In this document: one piece after another, positions 23,683 through 30,849 of the stretch
Position numbering within the stretch: position 1 is the stretch's first letter
Layout: each line of letters opens with the position of its first letter
Assembly: GCF_009765355.1 (NCBI RefSeq)
Contig: NZ_VTHK01000031.1
Coordinates: 52,293 to 116,292 of the forward strand
Source of the DNA: Amycolatopsis anabasis
Lineage (GTDB): Bacteria > Actinomycetota > Actinomycetes > Mycobacteriales > Pseudonocardiaceae
Reading direction: 5' to 3'
Length of the DNA stretch: 64,000 nucleotides
The notes under the pieces: generated by a model
The model's input: the letters and a program-made list of their open reading frames with translations, nothing else
The model's database searches: none
What the model was told of the DNA's origin: nothing
Position numbers and translations under genes: made by a program

Positions 23683-25047
23683 CTATCGGTAGTGGTGGAC
23701 CCGTCCCACGGTGTCGCGCAGTGCGGTGAGCAGCAGGGCCAGCAGGATCCCGCTGCACGCGAGGAATATCGGTACCTCCCCGTGGGGCGCGAAGCGTGCG
23801 GCGGCCAGGCCCGCCCCCAGGAGCTGCGCGGCGGTCACCCCGGTCGCGATGCCCAGCAGGAGGCGGTACCGGCCGTAGTTGGCGAGCAGGAAACCCAGGA
23901 AGTACGCGCCACCGAGGACCACGTGGGCGTCGATCAGCAGGGCGCCGCGCGAGGTGAGCACCCCGGACGCGGCGAGAACGGCGAGCAGCACCAGGGCGAA
24001 GCCGCCGACGACCAGCAGGCACAGGGTGAGTTCCCGCACGAGGGTGCGCCGCACCTCGCGGAGGAACTCGGCCGCGTCCCGCGCGCGGTGCAGCAGTTCC
24101 CGCGCCCGCGCGTCGAAATGGTGTGACCGCCACTCCACCGCGCCCATCGCGCACGCGAGCGGCGCGACCGCGATCGCGAGGTCGAACCGCGCGGTGACGA
24201 ATCGGGCGTCGGTGGACAGCAGGAACAGCGCGGACATCGCCGCGTACCAGGCCCCGGGCAGGGCGGCGACCACCGCCGTACGCACCGGCGGCGCACCCGG
24301 TGGCTCCGCGGCCGGGGTGGTCGCGCGCCAGGCGGCGGCCAGCGCGAGCACGCTCGAGGAGGCGCCCATCGCCAGGGTCACCCCGACCATCGCCGGGGCG
24401 TAACCGGACACCACGTGGAGCACCCCGGCGGCGAAGGCGGGCAGCATCACCACGAACACCCGGACTTCGCCGCGGTCGAAGATCAGCACCCCGCAGGCGA
24501 GCTGGAAACCCAGTTGCGCCAGGACGAACGCCACCAGCAGCGGGCCGCCCGGCCCGGTCAGCGCGAGTGCGACGGCCCCGGCCAGCGCGACCCCCAACCC
24601 CGCGGCGACGAACCGGCGCAGCAGCCGCCCCGCGGCCCGGCCCTCGCCGAGCAGACGGTGCGCGGCCAGCGACATGCCCATGCCCCAGACCCACCCCAGC
24701 GCCGTGGCGAACACCAGCCCCCGCACCATGGCCACCGGACCGAGTTCGGCGAACACCGCCGGGTAGACCGCGCTGGGCAGGATGTACAGCGGACCGTGGG
24801 CCAGGGTCCGCCATCGGCTCGGCCGCGGCCCGGCCACCGGCGCCCGGGTGTCCGCGGGTGGCCCCGGCAGGCGCTGGAAAACCGTGCGCGCCAACGCGAA
24901 CACGTCGTCGTGCCGGTAGTGCTCCCGGGCGGCCTCATCGGTCACCCCGCGGCTTTCCAGGATCGCGGCCACGTGGAGTTCGTCGATCGGCGCGGGCAGT
25001 GTCTCGGCGAGCGACCGGACCAGCCCGTCGGTGGCGTCTCCGGTCAT
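23683..25047 (-). CDS. Polytopic membrane protein, probable polysaccharide exporter (PelG-like)
   Basis: A 454-residue protein with a soluble N-terminus of about 80 residues (including ILESRGVTDEAAREHYRHDD) followed by about 11-12 hydrophobic segments. Size, topology and position directly after a PelF-type glycosyltransferase match PelG, the flippase-like partner of PelF in the inner membrane. Sequence similarity to PelG is not obvious by eye, so the name rests on context and topology. The ATGA overlap with the glycosyltransferase shows coupling. Confidence 0.7.
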   Translation of the reverse strand: MTGDATDGLVRSLAETLPAPIDELHVAAILESRGVTDEAAREHYRHDDVFALARTVFQRLPGPPADTRAPVAGPRPSRWRTLAHGPLYILPSAVYPAVFAELGPVAMVRGLVFATALGWVWGMGMSLAAHRLLGEGRAAGRLLRRFVAAGLGVALAGAVALALTGPGGPLLVAFVLAQLGFQLACGVLIFDRGEVRVFVVMLPAFAAGVLHVVSGYAPAMVGVTLAMGASSSVLALAAAWRATTPAAEPPGAPPVRTAVVAALPGAWYAAMSALFLLSTDARFVTARFDLAIAVAPLACAMGAVEWRSHHFDARARELLHRARDAAEFLREVRRTLVRELTLCLLVVGGFALVLLAVLAASGVLTSRGALLIDAHVVLGGAYFLGFLLANYGRYRLLLGIATGVTAAQLLGAGLAAARFAPHGEVPIFLACSGILLALLLTALRDTVGRVHHYR

Positions 25048-26507
25048 CGCGTCACCGCCGGTTGGGTCGCGGTGGTAACCGACGCGGCGGCCTCGGGCGC
25101 CCGCGTGAGATCCGCGTAGATCGCGCGGTAGGCGTCGTTCCACTGGTCGAGCGTGAACTCGGTGAGCACCCGCTCCCGGGCGAGCCGGCCGAGGCGGCCC
25201 CGGAGTCCGGCGTCGGCGAGCAGCCGGAGGCACGCCTCGCCGACCGCGGTGTGATCCCGGGGCGGCACCACGAAACCGGCGTCGCCGACGGCCTCGGACA
25301 CCCCGCCGACGTCCGTGCACACCTGGGGCCGCCCGGTGGCCATGGATTCCACGACCGTGTAGGGGAAACCTTCGGACACGCTGGTCAGCGCGACCAGGTG
25401 GCCAGCGCGGTAGGCGTCGTACTGGCGCGGGACCCGGCCCTCGAAGGTCGCGGCACCGGTCAGCCCGAGTTCGTCGATGAGCCGCACGCAGCCGCGGTGG
25501 TAACCCTCGTTGCCCGCGGGGACCGGGCCGAACATGCGCAGGCACGCGTCCGGCAGCCGCTCCCGCACCAGCGCGAAGGCCCGGATGAGGGTGTGCAGGT
25601 CCTTCAGCGGATCGATCCGGCCGACGAAGACGATCGTCGGCCGCTCGGGTTCCGCCCCCGCTTCGGGGAAGTCCGCGGGGTCGATGCCGTTGTACATGGT
25701 GCGCATCCGCGCGGCGTCGGCGCCGTTGTACAGCTGCCAGCGGCGGTTGTAGGTCGAATGCGGCGCGAGCACGTCGACGGTCCGGTAGGCGGCGCACGCC
25801 AGGGCCCGGAAGAACCGCAGCATCAGCGTCTTCGCCGGATGCGATCCCGGTTCCCCGGCCGCCGCCAGGTACCGCTCCCGCAGGTAGACGCCGTGCTCGG
25901 ACATCACCACGGGGGTGCCGTGCGCCCACTGGGCGGTCATGCCCACCAGCGCGCTGATGCCGTTCATCGCGAGGTGGCACACGTCCGCGCGCACCGGCGG
26001 CCGGGACAGCGGGCGCAGCAGGTGCTCGAACTGGTCGGCCACGGCTACCGCGTCGCGCAGGGACAGCCCGGTCAGGCCCGCGTCCCGCCCGGCCCGCAGC
26101 AACCGGTCGACCGCGTCGTTGGACACCAGCGCGCGGCCGAGCACCCCGTCCTGCCCGTAACCGAACAACTCGCGCAGCACCGCGGCGAACTCGTCACCGG
26201 ACGGGCGAGCGGCGAGCAGCGCGCCGAGGAACGCGCGGTGGGTTTCCGCGAACCGCGCGGGCGCTCGGCGCCGCGCCCGGCGGGGCGCGGGCCCCCAGAG
26301 CGGCAGGTTGACGACCTCGGCCAGGTTGTCCGGCGCCGGCCAGGTGCCGCGTTCGGTGCCGTCGACGGTGATCGCGACGGCCGTGAAGGTGTGCTCCGGC
26401 ATGCCGTGGATCAGCTGCTGGCACCACAGGCTCACCCCGCCCGGGAAGAACGGGTAGCTCCCCTCGGCGACCAGCGCGACCCGCAGCGCACCTCGGCGGG
26501 CGCTCAT
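25044..26507 (-). CDS. pelF: PelF-type glycosyltransferase (GT4, DUF3492)
   Basis: A 487-residue GT-B fold glycosyltransferase. The N-terminal DUF3492-like domain begins ALVAEGSYPFFPGGVSLWC, the hallmark of PelF. The GT4 C-terminal domain has IVFVGRIDPLKDL, the SVSEGFPYTVVESMATGRP E-x7-E donor-site motif and PQVCTDVGGVSE. PelF uses UDP-GalNAc/GlcNAc-type donors to polymerise the Pel exopolysaccharide in the cytoplasm. The neighbours (Agd3-like deacetylase upstream, polytopic protein downstream, both with ATGA overlaps) complete a Pel-like synthesis module. No c-di-GMP receptor PelD homologue is seen. Confidence 0.9.
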   Translation of the reverse strand: MSARRGALRVALVAEGSYPFFPGGVSLWCQQLIHGMPEHTFTAVAITVDGTERGTWPAPDNLAEVVNLPLWGPAPRRARRRAPARFAETHRAFLGALLAARPSGDEFAAVLRELFGYGQDGVLGRALVSNDAVDRLLRAGRDAGLTGLSLRDAVAVADQFEHLLRPLSRPPVRADVCHLAMNGISALVGMTAQWAHGTPVVMSEHGVYLRERYLAAAGEPGSHPAKTLMLRFFRALACAAYRTVDVLAPHSTYNRRWQLYNGADAARMRTMYNGIDPADFPEAGAEPERPTIVFVGRIDPLKDLHTLIRAFALVRERLPDACLRMFGPVPAGNEGYHRGCVRLIDELGLTGAATFEGRVPRQYDAYRAGHLVALTSVSEGFPYTVVESMATGRPQVCTDVGGVSEAVGDAGFVVPPRDHTAVGEACLRLLADAGLRGRLGRLARERVLTEFTLDQWNDAYRAIYADLTRAPEAAASVTTATQPAVTR

Positions 26508-28603
26508 CGGCGCGGCCTCGCGGTGACGGTGACGGTTTCGCCGTGGTGCAGGCCGAGCTGGGACACCGCGTCCGTGCCGTAGACCTCGGCTTGATCGGGC
26601 CCCTGCTGGTCCTCCTCGGTGGCCGTCTGGGTCACCAGCCCGGTGAGGAACACCGTGCCGTCGGTCGCCGGGGTGTAGGTCACCGCGTTGGTGCGCCGGT
26701 TCCACACGGCGTCGGACTCGCGCGCCAGTTCGGTGAAGTGTTCGGTCCGGGCGCGCACGTATTCGGTGAGGGTGGACCAGTCGGGGTTCTTCAACGGGGT
26801 CTGGAACAGGGCGTCGTACTTGGTGAGCAACGCTTCCAGCCAGTCGAAGGTCAGGCTCCGGCCCGGCGCGTACTCGTGCAGGTTTCCCTGGTGCAGCGTG
26901 TGCGCGTAGGCGGACCCGCTGATCAGGTGTCCCAGCGCCACCTCCGCCTCGGAGTCCACGATCTCCGGGTACGCCAGATCGTGGTCGCCGTGGTCCTTCG
27001 CGGTTCCGTCGCGGCCGTAGGCGGCGTTGTAGAGCGCGGTCTGCTCGTCCGGGGTGGTCGCCTCGAACGCGATGCTGGTCGGCCAGTCCGGGACGACCAG
27101 CACGTCCGGTTGCGCGGGGTGGTGGATCCCGCAGTTGAAGCAGCCGGGCCGGTGGCTGGCGAAGGACATGTTGCCGTGCAGGTACTTCACCCCGAGATCC
27201 GCGGCCGCGCGCAGGAGGTTCCGGTTGGAGCCGGTCAGCCCGTGGTCGGTGGGGTCGCCCAGCGCGTTCGGAACCGGGTGGTACACGCCGAGTCCGGAGT
27301 ATTCGGGGGTTTTGAGCACGGCCGGTGGGACCGGCAGCCCGATCGAGGCGGCGGCCGACAGGTTGGCCGCGATCTCGGCGCGGTTCTCCTCGTAGGAGGT
27401 GAAGTTGAGCTGCGGGTGGGTCAGGGTGTGGTTGATCCAGCGGAACCGGTCGATCAGGCAACGCGAGTAGCTGGTCAGCGGGTCGGGGGTGGCGGCCTCG
27501 TCGCACCGGGCGGGCGCCCGCGGGTCGAGCCCGCTGCCGTTGTAGGGCAGGTTGAGCGTGAAGTCCCCGGCCATCGGGTGCCGCCCGCGCAACTCCGTCT
27601 GCTGCCGGTCGGCCGCCGCCGCGTCCGGGCCGGACAAGCGGAACATGCCGGTGGTCCCGTCCGGGTGGCGGCGGAGGGTGGCGTTGAACCAGTCGTCGAC
27701 GTCGACGTTGAGCCAGTGCCGCCGCTCCCCGAGGAAGATCCCGCGGGTCGCCCAGCGCAGCAGCCCGAAACCGAGGAGATCGGCGCTGGGCTGGTCGGCG
27801 CCCGGCACGAAGGTCAGCGCGACGCGTTCCCGGCCGTCCGGCGCCGTGCTGAGCACCCCGAGCACGTCCCGCTCGTGGGTGAGGATCGGCTGGGCGGCGC
27901 AGTCCGGCGCGAGCCTGGTGCGGTAGAGGTAGGAATGCGTCAGCGGCAGCCGCGCGGCGGGTTTCAGGTAGTCGAAGACTCCGGCGCCCGCGCCGGTCAG
28001 GGCGACCGGCACCGGATCCGCGCGGACTTCGCCTTCGGCCCGGGAGCGCAGGCAGTAGTCCTCGGGGGCCGTGCCGGGCGCGGTGTTGAGCGCGACCTGC
28101 CGCACCCCGAAGGCGCGTTCGTAGTGCCACAGCTCGCGCCACTCGGAATCGTCCAGGGCGCTGCGGTACTCGCCACCCTCTCGCGTGAGCAAAGCGTTGT
28201 CGGTCAACAGGATCGCGTTGTACCGGCCGACTCCGTCGGGCCGGACGAACCGGCTGGCGCGCACCGGTTCGGTCCGGGCGAACAGCACGTCGTACGGGGT
28301 GCCGATCCGGTCCAGGACCGCCTTCCACCCGGGCAGGGCGAAGTCGTCCGGCGTGGTGGCGATGATCAGCTGCCGCAAGGCCACCTTGTCCCCGGGCCCC
28401 GCGGGCGGTTCGCCGGTGGTGGTTCGCGCCGGCACCAGGTGCTTGCGGGCGGGCGGGATCGCGGTGCTCGCCACGTCGTCACGCTCCTTACCGGACCGCG
28501 GCGCGGGACTCACCACGGTGATGGTCGCCAGCGCCAGCGCCAGCAGCACCAGCACCGGGATCGGCGACTTGCGGATCAGGGCACGCGGGTCGATGCGTCT
28601 CAC
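26504..28603 (-). CDS. Agd3-like polysaccharide deacetylase (CE18 type), membrane-anchored/secreted
   Basis: A 699-residue exported protein. One N-terminal hydrophobic segment (about 13-32) is a signal anchor or signal peptide. The N-terminal domain (about 74-210) is followed by a NodB-fold catalytic region: LNVDVDDWFNATL (Asp pair near 301-304) and the metal-binding NHTLTHPQLNF (HxxxH near 392-396). This matches the fungal galactosaminogalactan deacetylase Agd3 (CE18), which removes N-acetyl groups from alpha-1,4-GalNAc. GTG 28603 overlaps the upstream mini-gene by GTGA. Deacetylation outside the cell would make the polymer cationic and adhesive. Confidence 0.8.
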   Translation of the reverse strand: MRRIDPRALIRKSPIPVLVLLALALATITVVSPAPRSGKERDDVASTAIPPARKHLVPARTTTGEPPAGPGDKVALRQLIIATTPDDFALPGWKAVLDRIGTPYDVLFARTEPVRASRFVRPDGVGRYNAILLTDNALLTREGGEYRSALDDSEWRELWHYERAFGVRQVALNTAPGTAPEDYCLRSRAEGEVRADPVPVALTGAGAGVFDYLKPAARLPLTHSYLYRTRLAPDCAAQPILTHERDVLGVLSTAPDGRERVALTFVPGADQPSADLLGFGLLRWATRGIFLGERRHWLNVDVDDWFNATLRRHPDGTTGMFRLSGPDAAAADRQQTELRGRHPMAGDFTLNLPYNGSGLDPRAPARCDEAATPDPLTSYSRCLIDRFRWINHTLTHPQLNFTSYEENRAEIAANLSAAASIGLPVPPAVLKTPEYSGLGVYHPVPNALGDPTDHGLTGSNRNLLRAAADLGVKYLHGNMSFASHRPGCFNCGIHHPAQPDVLVVPDWPTSIAFEATTPDEQTALYNAAYGRDGTAKDHGDHDLAYPEIVDSEAEVALGHLISGSAYAHTLHQGNLHEYAPGRSLTFDWLEALLTKYDALFQTPLKNPDWSTLTEYVRARTEHFTELARESDAVWNRRTNAVTYTPATDGTVFLTGLVTQTATEEDQQGPDQAEVYGTDAVSQLGLHHGETVTVTARPRR

Positions 28604-29184
28604 GGCCGCGGCACCGCCGTGAAGGTGGTGGCCCCGGCCGTTACCGCCACCCGGGAGTCGAAGGTGAGGCTCTTCCCGGACGCGTACTGCCGCAGGTTGC
28701 CCTGGTGCACCGTGTGCGCGTAGGCCGATCCGGACTGCACGTGGTCCAGCGCCACATCGGACTCGAAGTCCAGCATCTCCGCGTAGCCGAGGTTGTGGTC
28801 GAAGTACGGCCACCGCCCGTTCGGACCGTAGAAACTGTTGTAGAGCAAGGTCTGCTCGGCCGGTGCCGTCGCCTGGTCGTTGCTGGTCAACAGGATCGCG
28901 CTGTACCGGCCGGTGCCGTCCGGTTTCACCAACCGGTCCGCGGTCAGCGGATCCGGCTTCGCGACGAGCACGTCGTAGGGCGTTCCCACCCGGTCCAGGA
29001 TCGTTTTCCAAGTGGACAGCCCGAAATCGTCCGCCTCGGTGGCGACGATCAACTGCCGCAACGCGACCCGATCACTCGCGGGCGCCGGCGTCCCGCCCGC
29101 GTTCGCTGCCGAGAGGACACTCGTCGCCAGGACGACGATCAGCGCGATCGAAGACCTTCTGCACGCGGTTTTCACTCTGCACAC
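28600..29184 (-). CDS. Shortened Agd3-like paralogue lacking the catalytic domain
   Basis: A 194-residue exported protein with a signal peptide (IALIVVLATSVLSAANA). VALRQLIVATEADDF through RYSAILLTSND parallels residues about 74-137 of the downstream deacetylase. It then jumps in frame to AEQTLLYNSFYG, YAEMLDFESDVALDH and GSAYAHTVHQGNL, which match residues about 518-585. Roughly 375 residues including the whole NodB active site are missing. The GTG at 29184 has a GGAGG ribosome-binding site; GTG 29202 is an alternative. The frame is intact and coupled by GTGA, so it may be a functional non-catalytic partner instead of debris. Confidence 0.8.
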   Translation of the reverse strand: MCRVKTACRRSSIALIVVLATSVLSAANAGGTPAPASDRVALRQLIVATEADDFGLSTWKTILDRVGTPYDVLVAKPDPLTADRLVKPDGTGRYSAILLTSNDQATAPAEQTLLYNSFYGPNGRWPYFDHNLGYAEMLDFESDVALDHVQSGSAYAHTVHQGNLRQYASGKSLTFDSRVAVTAGATTFTAVPRP

Positions 29185-29493
29185 AAAGTTCCTCCAGGCC
29201 ACGAGTGATCAAGAAACCAAATCGCCGGAGTTCATCCGCAACCCGGATTCGACGCACCACCGGTAGGTAGAGTCGTCCATGATTCCCACGCGTTACCCGG
29301 ACATACCACATCCCATAACCCTTTTTTTCAAAACGTTATCCGGTACCGCCGATCAGGTCATTACCGAAATCGATCCAAAGAGATCAACAGTGCCGATCAT
29401 TGGTTCTTCCCGGGGAAATGACAGCGTTTTCCGAGTGTCGCTGTAACACTTAACAGAATTGCCATTTGCCAGCCGGACGGGCGAATTGCCACT

Positions 29494-29505
29494 GGTCCGG
29501 ACCAC
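29494..29505. promoter_or_regulatory. Palindromic 12-mer GGTCCGGACCAC, copy 1
   Basis: GGTCCGGACC is a perfect 10-bp palindrome followed by AC. The same 12-mer recurs 63 bases further right. Two identical palindromes in one divergent intergenic region suggest a regulator binding site. Confidence 0.4.
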
Positions 29506-29556
29506 CCATGCCCGCCCGGCCGTTCGGCGGTCGCGGGATCAGCCCTTCGGCCGACC

Positions 29557-29568
29557 GGTCCGGACCAC
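29557..29568. promoter_or_regulatory. Palindromic 12-mer GGTCCGGACCAC, copy 2
   Basis: This is an exact second copy of the 12-mer at 29494. The start-to-start distance of 63 bases is six helical turns, so both would face the same side of the DNA. Confidence 0.4.
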
Positions 29569-29653
29569 TCGGCCGATCCGCTGACCTGGGAAAACACCGA
29601 AAGTGGAAGTACCGGGCCGACACCAGCGGCCCGCCCGACCGCCGGAGGCACCG

Positions 29654-29818
29654 ATGTCGATCTTCACCACGCTCGCGACCGCGCTGGCCCTGCTGCTGTT
29701 CGTCCTGATGGCGGTGACACCACTGCTGGTCGAGTTGAACGACCGGTTCCCGGTCCGCCGGGCCACCTCTGCGGCCAAACCGCTCGCCACCGGACGAACC
29801 GCTCCCGGCCCCGCCTGA
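29654..29818 (+). CDS. Small single-pass membrane protein (54 aa)
   Basis: A 54-codon ORF preceded by a good GGAGG ribosome-binding site. Residues about 3-27 form one hydrophobic helix (FTTLATALALLLFVLM), followed by a basic, Pro/Ala-rich tail. No family is recognised. It is divergent from the exopolysaccharide operon and shares its upstream region, so it could be co-regulated. It converges on the RidA gene. Confidence 0.6.
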   Translation: MSIFTTLATALALLLFVLMAVTPLLVELNDRFPVRRATSAAKPLATGRTAPGPA

Positions 29819-29823
29819 GCGCG

Positions 29824-30216
29824 TTACTCCGGGATCGACGCCAGCGCCTCGACCTCGACCCGGAACTCCGGGTGGACCAGACCACTCACCTGGACCAGCG
29901 AACTCGCCGGGGGCCTCTCCAGCGAGACGTATTCGTCGCGCACCTGCCGGAACGCCTCGAGGTCGGCGAGATCGGTGAGGAAGATCGTCAGCTTGACCAC
30001 ATGTTCCATGCGCGCGCCCGCCGCCGCGAGCGCACCGGTGAGGTTCTCGAACACCTGCCTCATCTGCGCCCGCACGTCCCCGCGCCCGACCAGGTTCCCG
30101 TTCCGATCCAGCGGCACCTGACCGGAAACCGCGACCGCGCGTCCGCCGAAAGCGACCGCGTGGCTGTACCCGTTCGTCGGCGGCAGCCCCTCCGGCCGCT
30201 CGTGATATTCGGTCAC
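29824..30216 (-). CDS. ridA: RidA family protein (reactive imine deaminase)
   Basis: A 130-residue protein of the RidA/YjgF/UK114 family, normal length. Conserved parts are YSHAVAFGGRAVAVSGQVP, a VKLTIFLTDLADLEAFR helix region, and the RPPASSLVQVSGLVHP segment with the imine-binding Arg, then FRVEVEALA. RidA proteins hydrolyse reactive enamine/imine intermediates from PLP enzymes. It is a single gene between convergent and divergent neighbours. Confidence 0.92.
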   Translation of the reverse strand: MTEYHERPEGLPPTNGYSHAVAFGGRAVAVSGQVPLDRNGNLVGRGDVRAQMRQVFENLTGALAAAGARMEHVVKLTIFLTDLADLEAFRQVRDEYVSLERPPASSLVQVSGLVHPEFRVEVEALASIPE

Positions 30217-30303
30217 CCCGTAACCCTAGCGCGCGACGATCATCCCTCCCCTTTCGCTCCCGCCGGTGCGACGATCGGCAGCATCCGGACGAGGAGGCCG
30301 CCG

Positions 30304-30663
30304 ATGTACCACGTGATCCGCCAGCTCCACGCCCCCGAGGGCCCACGCAGCGCCCAGTTCGAAGGCGCGCCCTACGGTGCGGGCGTCTCGTTCTTCCTGG
30401 TGGACAACGGACCGGGTGAGGGTCCGGCGCCGCACCAGCACCCCTACCCGGAAACCTGGATCGTCCGTTCCGGCCGCGGCGTCTTCCTCGCCGAGGGCGA
30501 GGAGATCGAAGCGGGCCCGGGCGACGTCGTGGTGGTCGGCCCGAACACCCCGCACAGCTTCCGCAACCTCGGCCCCGGCCGCCTGGAACTGGTCTGCATC
30601 CACGCGGCCGACCGCATGGTCACCGAATGGCTCACCCCCGGCGACGGTGTGGGGCACCAGTAA
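30304..30663 (+). CDS. Cupin-domain protein
   Basis: A 119-residue small cupin. The two cupin motifs are visible: GPAPHQHPYPETWIV (metal-binding HxH and Glu) and PGDVVVVGPNTPHSFRN (second-motif His). Single-domain cupins of this size act as isomerases, dioxygenases or sugar-binding proteins; nothing points to one. It stands alone, divergent from RidA. The 186 bases after it hold no gene that I can see. Confidence 0.88.
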   Translation: MYHVIRQLHAPEGPRSAQFEGAPYGAGVSFFLVDNGPGEGPAPHQHPYPETWIVRSGRGVFLAEGEEIEAGPGDVVVVGPNTPHSFRNLGPGRLELVCIHAADRMVTEWLTPGDGVGHQ

Positions 30664-30849
30664 TCTCGCCCGGTAGTGGTCGGTCTGCACGGGTGGTGGT
30701 GTGCTGCGCGCGCCGCCGCCCTGGGAACGGCCTTTTCGGTTGCGGCGCTGGGCTTTCGACGAACCAGGCCCCGTCCGTGAAACAGTTCCTCCCGAACTCG
30801 GGACGGTTCATGATTCGCGAGCACCGCCGCACTGCTGATTCCGGCGAAG

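Larger units (their letters stand above)
29203..29653. other. Intergenic region upstream of the exopolysaccharide operon
   Basis: No convincing gene. The part from about 29310 to 29470 is distinctly AT-richer than its surroundings and contains a short A/T run, fitting a promoter for the leftward operon. A repeated palindrome lies nearer the rightward small gene (see separate entries). No clear -10/-35 pair could be fixed by eye. Confidence 0.5.

Noticed and set aside
18836..29184. Wzy-type capsule or teichoic acid cluster
   Set aside because: There is no Wzx/Wzy, no initiating phosphoglycosyl transferase and no priming enzyme. PelF, GH114 and Agd3-like proteins point to synthase-type polygalactosamine.
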